Source: Lysinibacillus sp. SGAir0095 (GTDB lineage: Bacteria; Bacillota; Bacilli; Bacillales_A; Planococcaceae). From it: DNA of 64,000 nt. The translations under genes were made by a program, and so were the position numbers. The stretch's first letter is position 1; each line of letters opens with the position of its first letter. Where the stretch lies: positions 1,326,001-1,390,000 of the forward strand of contig NZ_CP028083.1 in assembly GCF_005491425.1 (NCBI RefSeq), in the 5' to 3' direction. Shown here in pieces: positions 9,362 to 18,903 of this stretch. The notes below the pieces were generated by a model. The model was given only the letters and a program-made list of their open reading frames with translations. It was not told where the DNA came from and ran no database searches.

Positions 9362-10407
9362 GTAAACGAGTAGTGAATATACTCGTGCCACTGATCTCGA
9401 TTCTTTTAGGTTTAATCATTGGGGCTATCGTAATGGCAGTTAGTGGTTTTAACCCAATTGATGGATATGTGGCATTATGGAACGGTATCTTTATGGATAC
9501 TTATACGATGGGTGAAACGGTTCGCCAAATTACACCTTATGTATTCTCAGGTTTGGCTGTTGCCTTTGCCTTCCGTACAGGGCTATTCAACATTGGTGTT
9601 GAAGGTCAGTTAATTATGGGATGGCTTGCAGCGGCTTATGTAGGACAGGCTTTTGAACTGCCAGCAGTTGTGCACGTTCCATTAGCTTTAATCGCTGCAG
9701 CCGCAGCTGGTGCTTTATGGGCCTTCATTCCTGGTTTGTTGAAAGCGAAATTACAGGTCCACGAAGTTATCGTGACAATTATGATGAACTACACAGCATT
9801 GCATGTAGCGAATGCATTAATTGGCGTGATTTCTGGTGGGGAAGAGCGTACAGAAAGAATTCATGAATCGGCCTCTTTACGTTCTGAATTCTTAGAAACA
9901 ATGACAGATTACTCACGTATGCACTGGGGATTCGTCATTGCTTTAATAGCAGTAATGATTATGTGGTTCATTCTACAAAAAACTACGCTTGGCTATGAGC
10001 TGAAAGCAGTAGGATTTAACAAAAATGCATCCGAATATGCAGGGATGAATGTTAACAAGAACATTATTTTAGCCATGGTTATTTCTGGTGCTTTCGCAGG
10101 ACTTGGTGGTGCGATGGAAGCACTAGGTACATTTGAAAATATGTCGAAACTACATGCCGCTACAGGTATTGGATTTGACGGGATTGCGGTTGCCTTACTA
10201 GGTGCCAACCAACCATTTGGAGTTCTTTTAGGAGCGATTCTATTTGGTGCACTGAAAAATGGTGGTTTAAATATGCCAAGTGAAGCAGGCGTTCCAACAG
10301 AAATCGTTTCGATTGTCATTGCGCTAATTATCTTCTTTGTAGCTTCAGGTTACATCATTCGCGTGGCGCTAGAACGATTTGGTAAAAAGAGAAAGGAGGA
10401 AAAATAA
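9358..10407 (+). CDS. nupP: Nucleoside ABC importer permease 1
   Basis: A 349-aa polytopic membrane protein of the BPD_transp_2 family, with about 8-10 hydrophobic segments and the typical stretches FRTGLFNIGVEGQL and GANQPFGVLLGAILFG. It overlaps the ATPase gene by 4 bp (ATGA), indicating translational coupling. It pairs with the downstream permease to form the channel. Confidence 0.88.
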   Translation: MSKRVVNILVPLISILLGLIIGAIVMAVSGFNPIDGYVALWNGIFMDTYTMGETVRQITPYVFSGLAVAFAFRTGLFNIGVEGQLIMGWLAAAYVGQAFELPAVVHVPLALIAAAAAGALWAFIPGLLKAKLQVHEVIVTIMMNYTALHVANALIGVISGGEERTERIHESASLRSEFLETMTDYSRMHWGFVIALIAVMIMWFILQKTTLGYELKAVGFNKNASEYAGMNVNKNIILAMVISGAFAGLGGAMEALGTFENMSKLHAATGIGFDGIAVALLGANQPFGVLLGAILFGALKNGGLNMPSEAGVPTEIVSIVIALIIFFVASGYIIRVALERFGKKRKEEK

Positions 10408-10408
10408 C

Positions 10409-11368
10409 ATGAGCTTTTTAGAAGTGCTATATTTTATTATTCCTTCTGCCATCTTCTATGCAGCACCATTAATCTTAACGGCAATCGGTGGTGTATTCAC
10501 TGAGAGATCAGGGGTTGTCAACATCGGTCTTGAGGGAATCATGATTGCTGGTGCAGCGAGTAGTATTATCTTTAACTTAACATTTGCCGATCAATTAGGT
10601 AACGCAACGCCTTGGGTTGGACTAATTGTCGCAATGGTATTTGGTATTGTTTTATCATCAATCCTGGCTGTTGCTGCCGTATCTCTACGTGCTGACCAAA
10701 CCGTTTCGGGTGTTGCCCTTAACCTATTAGGTCTTGCGGTTGCAGTATTCACAGTAAAATTGATCTATGATAAAGGTCAAACAGACTCAATTACAGAACG
10801 TTTCTCTCGTTTTGATATTCCACTATTAAGTGATATCCCGATCTTAGGAAAGATGTTCTTTGTCGACGTATATGCAACATCTATTCTAGCAATCGCGGTT
10901 GCTATTATTGCTTGGTATATTATTTATAAAACACCATTTGGCTTACGTTTAAGAGCTGTAGGGGAACACCCAATGGCAGCGGACACTATGGGTGTAAATG
11001 TCACTAAAATGCGTTATGTTGCTGTCATGATTTCCGGTGCACTTGGTGGTATCGGTGGTGCCATTTACGCACAAGCTATCTCTGGGAATTTTGGAGCATC
11101 GACAATCAGTGGACAAGGATTCATGGCCATCGCGGCAATGATCTTCGGTAAATGGCATCCACTAGGTGCTTTAGGTGCTGCACTATTCTTCGGATTCGCA
11201 CAAGCACTAAGTGTGGCGGGTGGTTCAATTCCTTACGTTCAAGACGTACCTAAGATTTTCTTATTAATCTTGCCATACGTTTTAACAATCCTAGCGCTGG
11301 CTGGATTCATCGGAAAAGCCCACGCACCAAAAGCAAGTGGTGTCCCATACGTAAAAGGCAAACGCTAA
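10409..11368 (+). CDS. nupQ: Nucleoside ABC importer permease 2
   Basis: A 319-aa polytopic permease of the same family as its upstream neighbour, with the hallmark FTERSGVVNIGLEGIMIAG near the N-terminus. GAAAGGAGG followed by ATG 10409 sets the start; the longer frame from 10379 overlaps nupP and lacks a ribosome site. It is the last gene of the importer operon, ended by the terminator at 11428. Confidence 0.88.
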   Translation: MSFLEVLYFIIPSAIFYAAPLILTAIGGVFTERSGVVNIGLEGIMIAGAASSIIFNLTFADQLGNATPWVGLIVAMVFGIVLSSILAVAAVSLRADQTVSGVALNLLGLAVAVFTVKLIYDKGQTDSITERFSRFDIPLLSDIPILGKMFFVDVYATSILAIAVAIIAWYIIYKTPFGLRLRAVGEHPMAADTMGVNVTKMRYVAVMISGALGGIGGAIYAQAISGNFGASTISGQGFMAIAAMIFGKWHPLGALGAALFFGFAQALSVAGGSIPYVQDVPKIFLLILPYVLTILALAGFIGKAHAPKASGVPYVKGKR

Positions 11369-11427
11369 TTTTGTCCGATTTATCGGGCGGGCTACCAATC
11401 GTTTGATGCAGGATAATAAATAGATAG

Positions 11428-11467
11428 AACGTCTCCTCCAGAGTTTTGGGGGAGACGTTTTTTTGTT
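11428..11467 (+). terminator. Terminator after nupQ
   Basis: AACGTCTCC at 11429-11437 pairs with GGAGACGTT at 11450-11458 around a short loop, followed by a run of T. It ends the importer operon just before the R2 repeat array. Confidence 0.9.
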
Positions 11468-11583
11468 TTGTGGAAGTTGGAGCTGGATTGTGTTTCTTCA
11501 TGAGTTAAATGCGTTTTCTTGCAAGCGAGTGAATATACAACGATGAGGGATTTCGTGGCGAATATGGAGTAGGAAGGGAGTGA

Positions 11584-12590
11584 GAAGTCCATGAGTATAG
11601 GTTTCGTGGACAATGAAGAGCATGGAAGAGTTTGGGAAGTCCACGATAAGAGGTCTCGTGGACAATGAAGAGCATGGAAGAGTGTTTAAAGCCCACGAGA
11701 AGGCATCTCGTGGACAATAAAGAGCAAGAAAGAGAGTTTAAAGTCCACGAGAAGAGGTCTCGTGGACAATGAAGAGCAAGATAGAGAGTGAGAAGTCCAC
11801 GATAAGAGGTTTCGTGGACAATGAAGAGCATGGAAGAGTGTGGGAAGTCCACGATAAGAGGTCTCGTGGACAATAAAGAGCAAGAAAGAGAGTGAGAAGT
11901 CCACGATAAGAGGTCTCGTGGACAATAAAGAGCATGGAAGAGTGTGGGAAGTCCACGATAAGAGGTTTCGTGGACAATGAAGAGCATGGAAGAGTTTGGG
12001 AAGTCCACGATAAGAGGTCACGTGGACAATAAAGAGTAAGAAAGAGAGTTTGTAGTCCACGATAAGAGGTTTCGTGGACAATAAAGGTTAAGAAAGAGTG
12101 TGAGAAGTCCACGATAAGAGGTCTCGTGGACAATGAAGAGCAAGAAAGAGAGTTTAAAGTCCACGACAAGAGGTCTCGTGGACAATAAAGAGCAAGAAAG
12201 AGAGTTTAAAGTCCACGATAAGAGGATTCGTGGACAATAAAGAGTAAGAAAGAGAGTTTAAAGTCCACGAGAAGAGGATTCGTGGACAATAAAGAGTAAG
12301 AAAGAGAGTTTAAAGTCCACGAGAAGGCATCTCATGGACAATAAAGAGCATGGAAGAGTGTGGGAAGTCCACGATAAGAGGATTCGTGGACAATGAAGAG
12401 CATGGAAGATTGTGGGAAGTCCACGATAAGAGGTCTCATGGACAATAAACAGCAAGAAAGAGAGTGAGAAGTCCACGAAAAGAGGTCTCGTGGACAATAA
12501 AGAGTAAGAAAGAGAGTTTAAAGTCCACGACAAGGTATCTCATTAACAATAAAACAGCAAGAAAGAGAATGAGAAGTCCACGACTATTTA
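11584..12590. repeat. 52-bp tandem repeat array R2 (about 19 copies)
   Basis: Units beginning AAGTCCACGA recur every 52 bp from 11637 (then 11689, 11741 and so on, with 12001 exactly 7 units on) to about 12574. A diverged unit sits at 11585 and weaker similarity begins near 11540. There is one 1-bp insertion near 12550. Each unit contains the dyad GTCCACGA, 9 nt, TCGTGGAC, followed by an A/G-rich linker (CAATGAAGAGC...). Changes concentrate in the loop and linker. Long minus-strand frames here are artefacts, since 52 is not a multiple of 3. No unique spacers, so not CRISPR. Confidence 0.95.
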
Positions 12591-12712
12591 GATTAATCCG
12601 TCAACCAATTCCAACAAAAATTCCCCTATGCTCGCTACTTTCATGCATTAAACCAACCGTGTCGGGTAAAATTATTAAATGGAGACGAGATAAGAAAGAA
12701 ATTGGATTATTT

Positions 12713-12742
12713 TTGCATAAACACCAATTCTACATGTATAGT
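12713..12742 (+). promoter_or_regulatory. Candidate promoter of the ymfF-ymfJ operon
   Basis: TTGCAT (12713-12718), an 18-bp spacer and TATAGT (12737-12742) directly preceded by TG lie about 110 bp before the ymfF start, after the end of the R2 array. Match is moderate. Confidence 0.4.
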
Positions 12743-12850
12743 AGTACTATCACTGTTTTTCCTGTCCCGCCACTCAATATGGGACTATCAACCTAGTTGA
12801 ATAAACACTCAGTGTGCGCTTAGCCACTGATGACGATCGGAGGAATTTTT

Positions 12851-14113
12851 TTGTTTTTATCGACACAAATCGCAGAGGGTGTAAACCTGCATATTCGACA
12901 AACGACACAATTTAAAACTGTGAGTTTTTCAATAAAATTTAGAGCCCCACTAGATCAACAATCCGCTGCCGAACGAGCAGTTCTTTCAAATGTTCTTCAG
13001 CATAGTAATGGGAAATTTAAAAAATCGGCCGAATTCCGAAGCTATTTAGATGATTTATTTGGTACGGTTCTTTATTTTGATGCGTCGAAACGCGGAAGTG
13101 AACATACACTTCTATTAAATGTAGAGACTGTAAACGATCAATATCTTCAACAAAACAAAGTCTTCAATGAGGTATTAGACCTTATTAATACAGCCATCTT
13201 TGAGCCGAACCTTGAAAATGGAGCGTTTGTCCCATCGATTGTAGAGCGTGAAAAAGAAATGGTGATTCAACGTATCCAATCCATTTTCGATGATAAAACA
13301 CGTTATGCGCAGCACCGTTTGACGCAAATCATTCGTCCAAATCACCCTGCTTCAATTTCGGCAAATGGGACAATTGAAACAGTAAAGCAGATTACGCCTG
13401 AATCCTTGACGAAAACCTATGAAACGATGATTAATGAAGATCGAATCGACATCTATGTTGTAGGTGATATCGACGTGGAAGCTGTTCAAAAGAAATTAAC
13501 GGAGGCACTTCCATTCAAGGACCGTACACCGAAGCAAATACAGCAAGAAACAAATGAGTCAAAACCAGAAAAAGAATATACAAAAGAACAGCAGGAGATG
13601 AAGCAAGGGAAGCTGCATATCGGCTTTAGTACTCCAGTGCGATTTGGTGATGAAGACTATGCGAAGATGCAAATTTTCAATGGCGTATTCGGTGGTTACG
13701 CCCACTCGAAGCTGTTTATGAATGTTCGTGAAAAAGAAAGCTTGGCTTACTATGCTTCGAGCTCTTATAATTCCCAATACGGCCTTGTTTATGTTGTTTC
13801 GGGGATTGAGCCTTCAAACGAAAAAAAGGCAATCGACGTAATTAATGAACAGCTGGCAGCCATGAAAAATGGGGAAATTACCGACCTGGAACTATCCCAA
13901 ACAAAAGCAATGCTCGTAAACCAACTAAAAGAAACGCTTGATCTTGCACGTGGGCAGATCGAGATTTTCGACCAATATAAAAACCTAAATGAAACCTTCT
14001 CGGTTGATACTTGGAAGGAACGCTGGAATCAAGTGACTAAAGAAGACGTGCAAAAAATGGCTTCTCAAATACAGTTAGAAGCAGTTTATTTCTTATGTGG
14101 GAAGGAGGCCTAA
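12851..14113 (+). CDS. ymfF: M16-family peptidase-like protein without zinc motif (YmfF)
   Basis: About 420 aa with the two-lobed M16 (pitrilysin/insulinase-like) layout. It lacks the HxxEH zinc site: the equivalent region near residue 40 reads LDQQSAAERAVLSNVLQHS. It is therefore probably the inactive partner of the next gene, as in other YmfF/YmfH pairs. GGAGGA (12840-12845) points to TTG 12851 rather than the ATG at 12830. The next gene starts 6 bp after the stop, so the two are co-translated. The substrate is unknown. Confidence 0.85.
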   Translation: MFLSTQIAEGVNLHIRQTTQFKTVSFSIKFRAPLDQQSAAERAVLSNVLQHSNGKFKKSAEFRSYLDDLFGTVLYFDASKRGSEHTLLLNVETVNDQYLQQNKVFNEVLDLINTAIFEPNLENGAFVPSIVEREKEMVIQRIQSIFDDKTRYAQHRLTQIIRPNHPASISANGTIETVKQITPESLTKTYETMINEDRIDIYVVGDIDVEAVQKKLTEALPFKDRTPKQIQQETNESKPEKEYTKEQQEMKQGKLHIGFSTPVRFGDEDYAKMQIFNGVFGGYAHSKLFMNVREKESLAYYASSSYNSQYGLVYVVSGIEPSNEKKAIDVINEQLAAMKNGEITDLELSQTKAMLVNQLKETLDLARGQIEIFDQYKNLNETFSVDTWKERWNQVTKEDVQKMASQIQLEAVYFLCGKEA

Positions 14114-14119
14114 ATCGTC

Positions 14120-15415
14120 ATGAAAACGATTGAATTTAAACAATTAGACGAAACTTTATATTACAAAAAACTACCGAATGGGTTAGATGTCTATATTTTG
14201 CCGAAGAAGGGCTTTTCGAAAACCTTTGTGACGTTCACGACGAAGTATGGCTCCATTGACCGTACATTTGTACCGATTGGGGAATCAGAAGCTATTACGG
14301 TGCCAGATGGGATTGCCCATTTCCTAGAGCACAAAATGTTCGAAAAAGAGGACGGGGACGTGTTCCAGCAATTTAGTGAAGCAGGTGCCTCTGCCAATGC
14401 CTTTACTTCATTCACACGTACGGCTTATTTATTCTCAGCTACTGACCATATTTACAAAAGTACAGAAACCTTGCTGAATTTCGTGCAAGAGCCTTATTTT
14501 ACGGAAAAAACGGTCAATAAAGAAAAAGGGATCATCGGGCAAGAAATTACGATGTATGATGACCAAGCGGATTGGCGCCTGTATTTTGGTGCGATTGAGA
14601 ACATGTACCATAACCACCCTGTGAAAATCGATATTGCCGGAACAATCGAGTCTATCGACAAAATTACAGCGGAGCATTTATACACATGCTACAACACGTT
14701 CTATCACCCATCGAATATGTTATTATTCGTTGTTGGTGCGATTGACCCGACTGAAATGATGTCGTTTATCGAGGAAAATCAAAACAAAAGAGAATTCCCT
14801 GAGCCATCTGAAATCGAACGTCATTTTGACGAAGAACCAACTGACGTAGCCGTTAAAGAACGCGAACTGAAAATGGACGTTCAAAAACCGAAAGTCTATG
14901 TCGGCTTAAAAGCAAAACAAACAGACTTAAGCGGAGAAGAAATGCTGAAGCACGAGCTGTCTGTTCAGATTGCATTAGAATGCCTATATGGCAGAGCCTC
15001 AAACTTCTATACAGATGTGTATGAAAGTGGCTTAATCGATGAGTCTTTTGCATATGACTTCTCATTAGAAAAAGGCTATGGCTTTGCACTAATCGGTTCT
15101 GACTCAAGCAATCCCGATCAATTAGCGCAAAAAATTAAAGAAGTAGTCAATAACGCGGAAAGCTTACTGAATGCAGATAGCATCGAACGTGTAAAACGCA
15201 AGAAAATCGGCTTCTATTTACGAGCTTTAAACTCTATGGAATTCATTGCGAACCAATTTACGCGTTATGAGTTCAATGAAATGAACCTATTTGATGCAGT
15301 TCCAGTCATCGAAAAATTAACGCTGCAAGATGTAGTTGAAGCGCTAAAAACAATTCAAGGGGAAACACAGCAAACGGTATTCAAGGTTTTACCTTCCAGT
15401 GAGCGTGCAGAGTAA
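14120..15415 (+). CDS. ymfH: M16-family zinc peptidase (YmfH)
   Basis: 431 aa. The inverted zinc motif HFLEH is at residues 67-71 within GIAHFLEHKMFEKEDGDVF. The downstream glutamate that completes the site lies in KEKGIIGQEITMYDDQ. It is likely the catalytic half of a heterodimer with YmfF. Ribosome site GGAAGGAGG overlaps the end of ymfF. The stop is immediately followed by the ATG of the next gene (zero spacing). Confidence 0.88.
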   Translation: MKTIEFKQLDETLYYKKLPNGLDVYILPKKGFSKTFVTFTTKYGSIDRTFVPIGESEAITVPDGIAHFLEHKMFEKEDGDVFQQFSEAGASANAFTSFTRTAYLFSATDHIYKSTETLLNFVQEPYFTEKTVNKEKGIIGQEITMYDDQADWRLYFGAIENMYHNHPVKIDIAGTIESIDKITAEHLYTCYNTFYHPSNMLLFVVGAIDPTEMMSFIEENQNKREFPEPSEIERHFDEEPTDVAVKERELKMDVQKPKVYVGLKAKQTDLSGEEMLKHELSVQIALECLYGRASNFYTDVYESGLIDESFAYDFSLEKGYGFALIGSDSSNPDQLAQKIKEVVNNAESLLNADSIERVKRKKIGFYLRALNSMEFIANQFTRYEFNEMNLFDAVPVIEKLTLQDVVEALKTIQGETQQTVFKVLPSSERAE

Positions 15416-16144
15416 ATGAAAAAATTCGCACTTGTAGTTGGTGCTTCCGGTGCGATAGGAAATGCAATAGCAAAGCGACTGGCAGCTGATGGCTGGTCGC
15501 TCTATTTGCATTATCATCAAGGGCGTGCCAAGGTGGAGCAATTAATAAAAGAATTAACGAACGCCTACCCTGAACAAGAATTCCTGATGGTACAAGCAGA
15601 CTTTGCAAGTGAAGAAGGGGCAGACCGCTTGGCACCTCAAATCTATTCACTTCAAGCAATCGTGTTCGCGGGAGGTCATAGCTACTACGGATTGATAGAG
15701 GATACGCCTGTTTCAGAGATGGATAAGCTTTGGAAAGTGCATGTCCAGAATCCGATGCGCGTCATTGCTCTTCTTTCCTCCAAGCTTCGAAAAAACGAGA
15801 AAAGTCACGTGTTATTTATCGGGTCGATTTGGGGAGAAGCAGGCGCTGCACTTGAATCGGTTTATAGTGCCGTAAAAGGCGCCCAGCATGCTTTTGTGAA
15901 GTCCTATGCCAAGGAAGTAGCCTATAATCATATTTTAGTGAATGCCATTGCACCAGGGTTGATCGATACATCGATGAATCAGCATTTAAATGAAGAAGAA
16001 AAGCAAGCGTTATATGAAGAAATTCCATTGGCCAGAGCAGGGAATGTAGAGGATGTCGCAAATCTTGCCAGTTTCTATTTAAGTGGTCAAGCCAATTATG
16101 TAACTGGACAAATTATAAGAATTAATGGTGGATGGTACATATAA
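15416..16144 (+). CDS. ymfI: Short-chain dehydrogenase/reductase (YmfI)
   Basis: 242-aa SDR. The Rossmann motif GASGAIGNAIA lies near residue 8; the active-site Ser (FIGSIWGEAG) and YSAVKGAQHAFVKS (YxxxK) follow; the C-terminus (LSGQANYVTGQIIRINGGWYI) resembles FabG-type reductases. The natural substrate is unknown. It starts directly after the ymfH stop with no gap, so translation probably depends on the upstream gene; its ribosome site would be inside the ymfH 3' end. Confidence 0.87.
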   Translation: MKKFALVVGASGAIGNAIAKRLAADGWSLYLHYHQGRAKVEQLIKELTNAYPEQEFLMVQADFASEEGADRLAPQIYSLQAIVFAGGHSYYGLIEDTPVSEMDKLWKVHVQNPMRVIALLSSKLRKNEKSHVLFIGSIWGEAGAALESVYSAVKGAQHAFVKSYAKEVAYNHILVNAIAPGLIDTSMNQHLNEEEKQALYEEIPLARAGNVEDVANLASFYLSGQANYVTGQIIRINGGWYI

Positions 16145-16191
16145 ATTCCGAACTTGCACATAATAAAGGTGCAAAGGAGGAGGAGAAAAAC

Positions 16192-16449
16192 ATGGCGCTT
16201 TTAGAAAACTGGGAAAAATGGACATCATTTTTAGGTGAACAAGTCACAGAAGCTCAAGAACACGGTATGTCTAAAAAGATGATTGAAAAATCAGCTATTC
16301 AAATTGGTGACTATTTGGCTAAAAATGTAGATCCTAAGAACGAACAAGAACGCGTACTGAAAGACCTTTGGGCTGTTGCAGATGGCGATGAAAAACATGC
16401 ACTGGCTAACTGTATCATTAAACTAGTTCAAAGTCACCGCGTGCAGTAG
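16192..16449 (+). CDS. ymfJ: DUF3243 protein (YmfJ)
   Basis: 85-aa soluble, mostly helical and charged protein (ALLENWEKWTSFLGEQVTEA ...). It matches the size and position of B. subtilis YmfJ, of unknown function. AAAGGAGGAGGAG before ATG 16192 is the strongest ribosome site nearby and rules out the longer frame from 16132. It is the last gene of the ymfF-ymfJ run; a terminator follows at 16586. Confidence 0.8.
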   Translation: MALLENWEKWTSFLGEQVTEAQEHGMSKKMIEKSAIQIGDYLAKNVDPKNEQERVLKDLWAVADGDEKHALANCIIKLVQSHRVQ

Positions 16450-16585
16450 TATCCACTCTTTATGCCATTTTTGGCTTATAAAGTAGCACTTTGCACGAAT
16501 CATGCATGGATGCTACTTCCTTTAATGTAAACCTTATATCATAGAACAATTCTACATTCGTTTCATCATCTCTTCTAATTAGTTT

Positions 16586-16614
16586 AAGGAGGCTTGTCCT
16601 CCTTTTCTTTTTCT
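16586..16614 (+). terminator. Terminator after ymfJ
   Basis: AAGGAGG (16586-16592), loop CTTGT, CCTCCTT (16598-16604), then a T-rich tail. Confidence 0.85.
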
Positions 16615-16849
16615 ATTATTCTCAAGGTAAATATGACTTTTTTCCTTTCATAAAATTAACTCACGGGCTGGTATTTTCTTCAAAATTCGACACAAACCTT
16701 GGACTTGATGTTAATTTTCTACCTTTAGATGATAAAATTTAATAAATTGGAAGAAAATCGGTTGTTTCTAACTTTTCAATACATATAAAATCCGCTATGA
16801 TGAAACTTATAGGAAAAATTTTCGTTTCGTTAGTAGGGGGACGTTTTTT
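16615..16849. other. Gap before ymfK
   Basis: AT-rich, no gene seen. It should contain the ymfK promoter (an ATACATATAAAAT stretch near 16780 is a possible -10). No further structure recognised. Confidence 0.4.
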
Positions 16850-17650
16850 ATGGGCGAATGGTACTTTGAATATGAAATCCAAGTGAATCGTCCGGGGTTA
16901 TTAGGTGATATTGCATCACTCCTGGGAATGTTACGTGTAAACATTGTTTCAATTAATGGAGTAGATGAAGGACGACGGGGAATGCTATTAAAAACGGAGA
17001 ATGATGAATCCATTCAACGTTTTATATCGATTGTTTCGACAATGGAGAACATCAATGTGACGAGATTTCGTGAACCCAAAGTACGCGACCGTCTAGCAGT
17101 GCGTCATGGTCATTATATCGAACGGGATGCAGATGAAAAAAATACATTCCGTTTTGTAAGAGATGAACTCGGTATTTTAGTTGATTTTATGGCAGAATTA
17201 TTTAAAAAAGAAGGACATAAATTAATTGGGATAAGAGGGATGCCTCGTGTTGGTAAAACAGAATCCGTTGTCGCAGCCAGTGTCTGTGCCAATAAAAAAT
17301 GGCTCTTTTTATCATCTACCATGATCAAGCAAACAATTCGTCATCAGCTAATGGGTGATGAGTTTAATGACAATAATATCTTTATTCTTGACGGGGCAGT
17401 TACACGAAGATCCACAGATGAGCGACATCAGCAGCTTGTTCGAGAAATGATGCGTGTTCCGGCCATCAAAGTAGTAGAGCATCCTGACCTTTTTGTCCAA
17501 CATTCGGAATATAAAATAGAGGATTTTGACTATATTATTGAACTGCGTCATCATCCAGATGAAGTGATTACGTATGAAATCATTGAAAAAAATGAAATGA
17601 TGTCACAAAATGACCATTTTGGCGGTTTTGGTGGAGGATTTAATTTTTAA
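16850..17650 (+). CDS. ymfK: DUF3388 protein with ACT-like and P-loop-like parts (YmfK)
   Basis: 266 aa. Residues about 1-70 resemble a ligand-binding ACT domain (FEYEIQVNRPGLLGDIASLL). The centre has GIRGMPRVGKTE, a Walker A-like loop, with IFILDGAV as a possible Walker B. The C-terminus is Gly/Phe-rich (GGFGGGFNF). Such ACT plus P-loop proteins are conserved at this locus in Bacillales, but the function is unknown. Start ATG 16850 sits behind GGGGG. Monocistronic by its spacing. Confidence 0.8.
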   Translation: MGEWYFEYEIQVNRPGLLGDIASLLGMLRVNIVSINGVDEGRRGMLLKTENDESIQRFISIVSTMENINVTRFREPKVRDRLAVRHGHYIERDADEKNTFRFVRDELGILVDFMAELFKKEGHKLIGIRGMPRVGKTESVVAASVCANKKWLFLSSTMIKQTIRHQLMGDEFNDNNIFILDGAVTRRSTDERHQQLVREMMRVPAIKVVEHPDLFVQHSEYKIEDFDYIIELRHHPDEVITYEIIEKNEMMSQNDHFGGFGGGFNF

Positions 17651-17857
17651 CAAAAGCATTTTTACATTTGAAGTCAATGGCAGGTCATGATTTGACTTTT
17701 TGCTCATTGTTTTTCAATCCTTGAAAGCACCACAAAGCTTGTGGCCTAAACTCCTGGAAAAGTCACATATTTTAAGATGAAAAGCATTAGATCCATATTA
17801 AAATCGTGGACGACAAGATCCCCGAGTTGAAATGATTAAAAAAAGTAGGTGTTATTG

Positions 17858-18751
17858 TTGACTGAACTCGGAACTCGCCTTAAAGAAGCGAGGTTATCTA
17901 AAGGATATAGTTTGGATGATCTTCAAGAAATTACAAAAATACAAAAACGATATCTAGTTGCGATTGAAGAAGGAAATTATTCCATCATGCCTGGTACTTT
18001 TTATGTACGAGCATTTATCAAACAATATGCAGAAGCAGTTGGACTGGATGCGGATGAAATCTTGGATGAGTTTAAAAAGGAAATTCCTCATCAACAAAAG
18101 GAAGAAGTCGCTCAATCGATTTCCCAAAGTCCGACACGTCGGAAGCTAAATACACGTTCGACTAACCGTTTATTAGAGACGATGCCTAAAATCATCGTGG
18201 GTCTATTTATCATCGTCAGTGTGGTAGCGTTTTGGTTCTTATACCAAAAGAAATTAGCCTCCGATCAGCCAGAGGAAGTTCAAGAGGATGCTCAAGTTGA
18301 GTACGAACAACAAACACCTCCTCCAACTGAAGACCCTGTTGTCGATGAAGAAGAACCGGCAGATGAAACGGATGAGCCTGGAGAAGGAACAGATGAACCT
18401 GCTGATGATGAAGCAGAAGAACCAACTCCGACTCAAAGCATCTCTCAAGGTGTCCCACAGGGTGAAACAACTACGTACGAGTTAACTGGAACTGATACAA
18501 TGAACATTCGCATCGAGGTTTCAGGCGATACATGGGTGGGTATCCGTAATGCAGAAGGTAGTGAACAAGTGGAGGATCGAGTATACAAAGCAGGAGAAGT
18601 GGTAGAATTTGATGCTACTGCCAATGCATATGCTCGTATTCGATTAGGGAATGCAAATAATGCAAAAGTTCTTATTAACGACGAACAGCTTCAGTATGTT
18701 CAAACCGTTACAACGCAAAACATCATTATCACATTACAACCAGGAGAATAG
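17858..18751 (+). CDS. ymfM: RodZ-like helix-turn-helix membrane protein (YmfM)
   Basis: About 297 aa. An N-terminal HTH_25 domain (TRLKEARLSKGYSLDDLQEI ... AIEEGNYSIMPGTFYVRAFI) faces the cytoplasm. One membrane span (IIVGLFIIVSVVAFWFLY, about 110-128) is followed by a very acidic E/D/P/T linker and an extracellular beta-rich DUF4115-type domain. This is the RodZ architecture (MreB-linked cell shape and septation factor). AAGTAGGTG at 17843-17851 favours TTG 17858 (TTG 17855 possible). The terminator hairpin begins in the stop codon. Confidence 0.85.
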   Translation: MTELGTRLKEARLSKGYSLDDLQEITKIQKRYLVAIEEGNYSIMPGTFYVRAFIKQYAEAVGLDADEILDEFKKEIPHQQKEEVAQSISQSPTRRKLNTRSTNRLLETMPKIIVGLFIIVSVVAFWFLYQKKLASDQPEEVQEDAQVEYEQQTPPPTEDPVVDEEEPADETDEPGEGTDEPADDEAEEPTPTQSISQGVPQGETTTYELTGTDTMNIRIEVSGDTWVGIRNAEGSEQVEDRVYKAGEVVEFDATANAYARIRLGNANNAKVLINDEQLQYVQTVTTQNIIITLQPGE

Positions 18752-18774
18752 TCATCATTTGATGGCTATTTTTC
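18749..18774 (+). terminator. Terminator overlapping the ymfM stop codon
   Basis: TAGTCATCA (18749-18757) pairs with TGATGGCTA (18760-18768), one G-T pair, very short loop, then TTTTTC. The left arm includes the TAG stop. Confidence 0.65.
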
Positions 18775-18903
18775 TCCCGTTTTAACGAATACTAAATTTA
18801 GCAATAATTACGAAAATCGAAGAAGCTCGGTGGGGAATACCAAGTTCTAGGGAACAGTTCTTCACCAGATGTTTCACTTTACTCGAATGAAAGGTGTTAG
18901 CAA

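Noticed and set aside
11505-12533. Long minus-strand reading frames in the R2 array (repeating STRPLIVDF-like peptides)
   Set aside because: They are produced by the 52-bp repeat, which cycles through all three frames; no ribosome sites, and the peptide repeats exist in overlapping frames at once.
12464-12796. Plus-strand 110-codon frame after the R2 array
   Set aside because: It begins inside the repeat, lacks a ribosome site and resembles no protein; the region carries the ymfF promoter.
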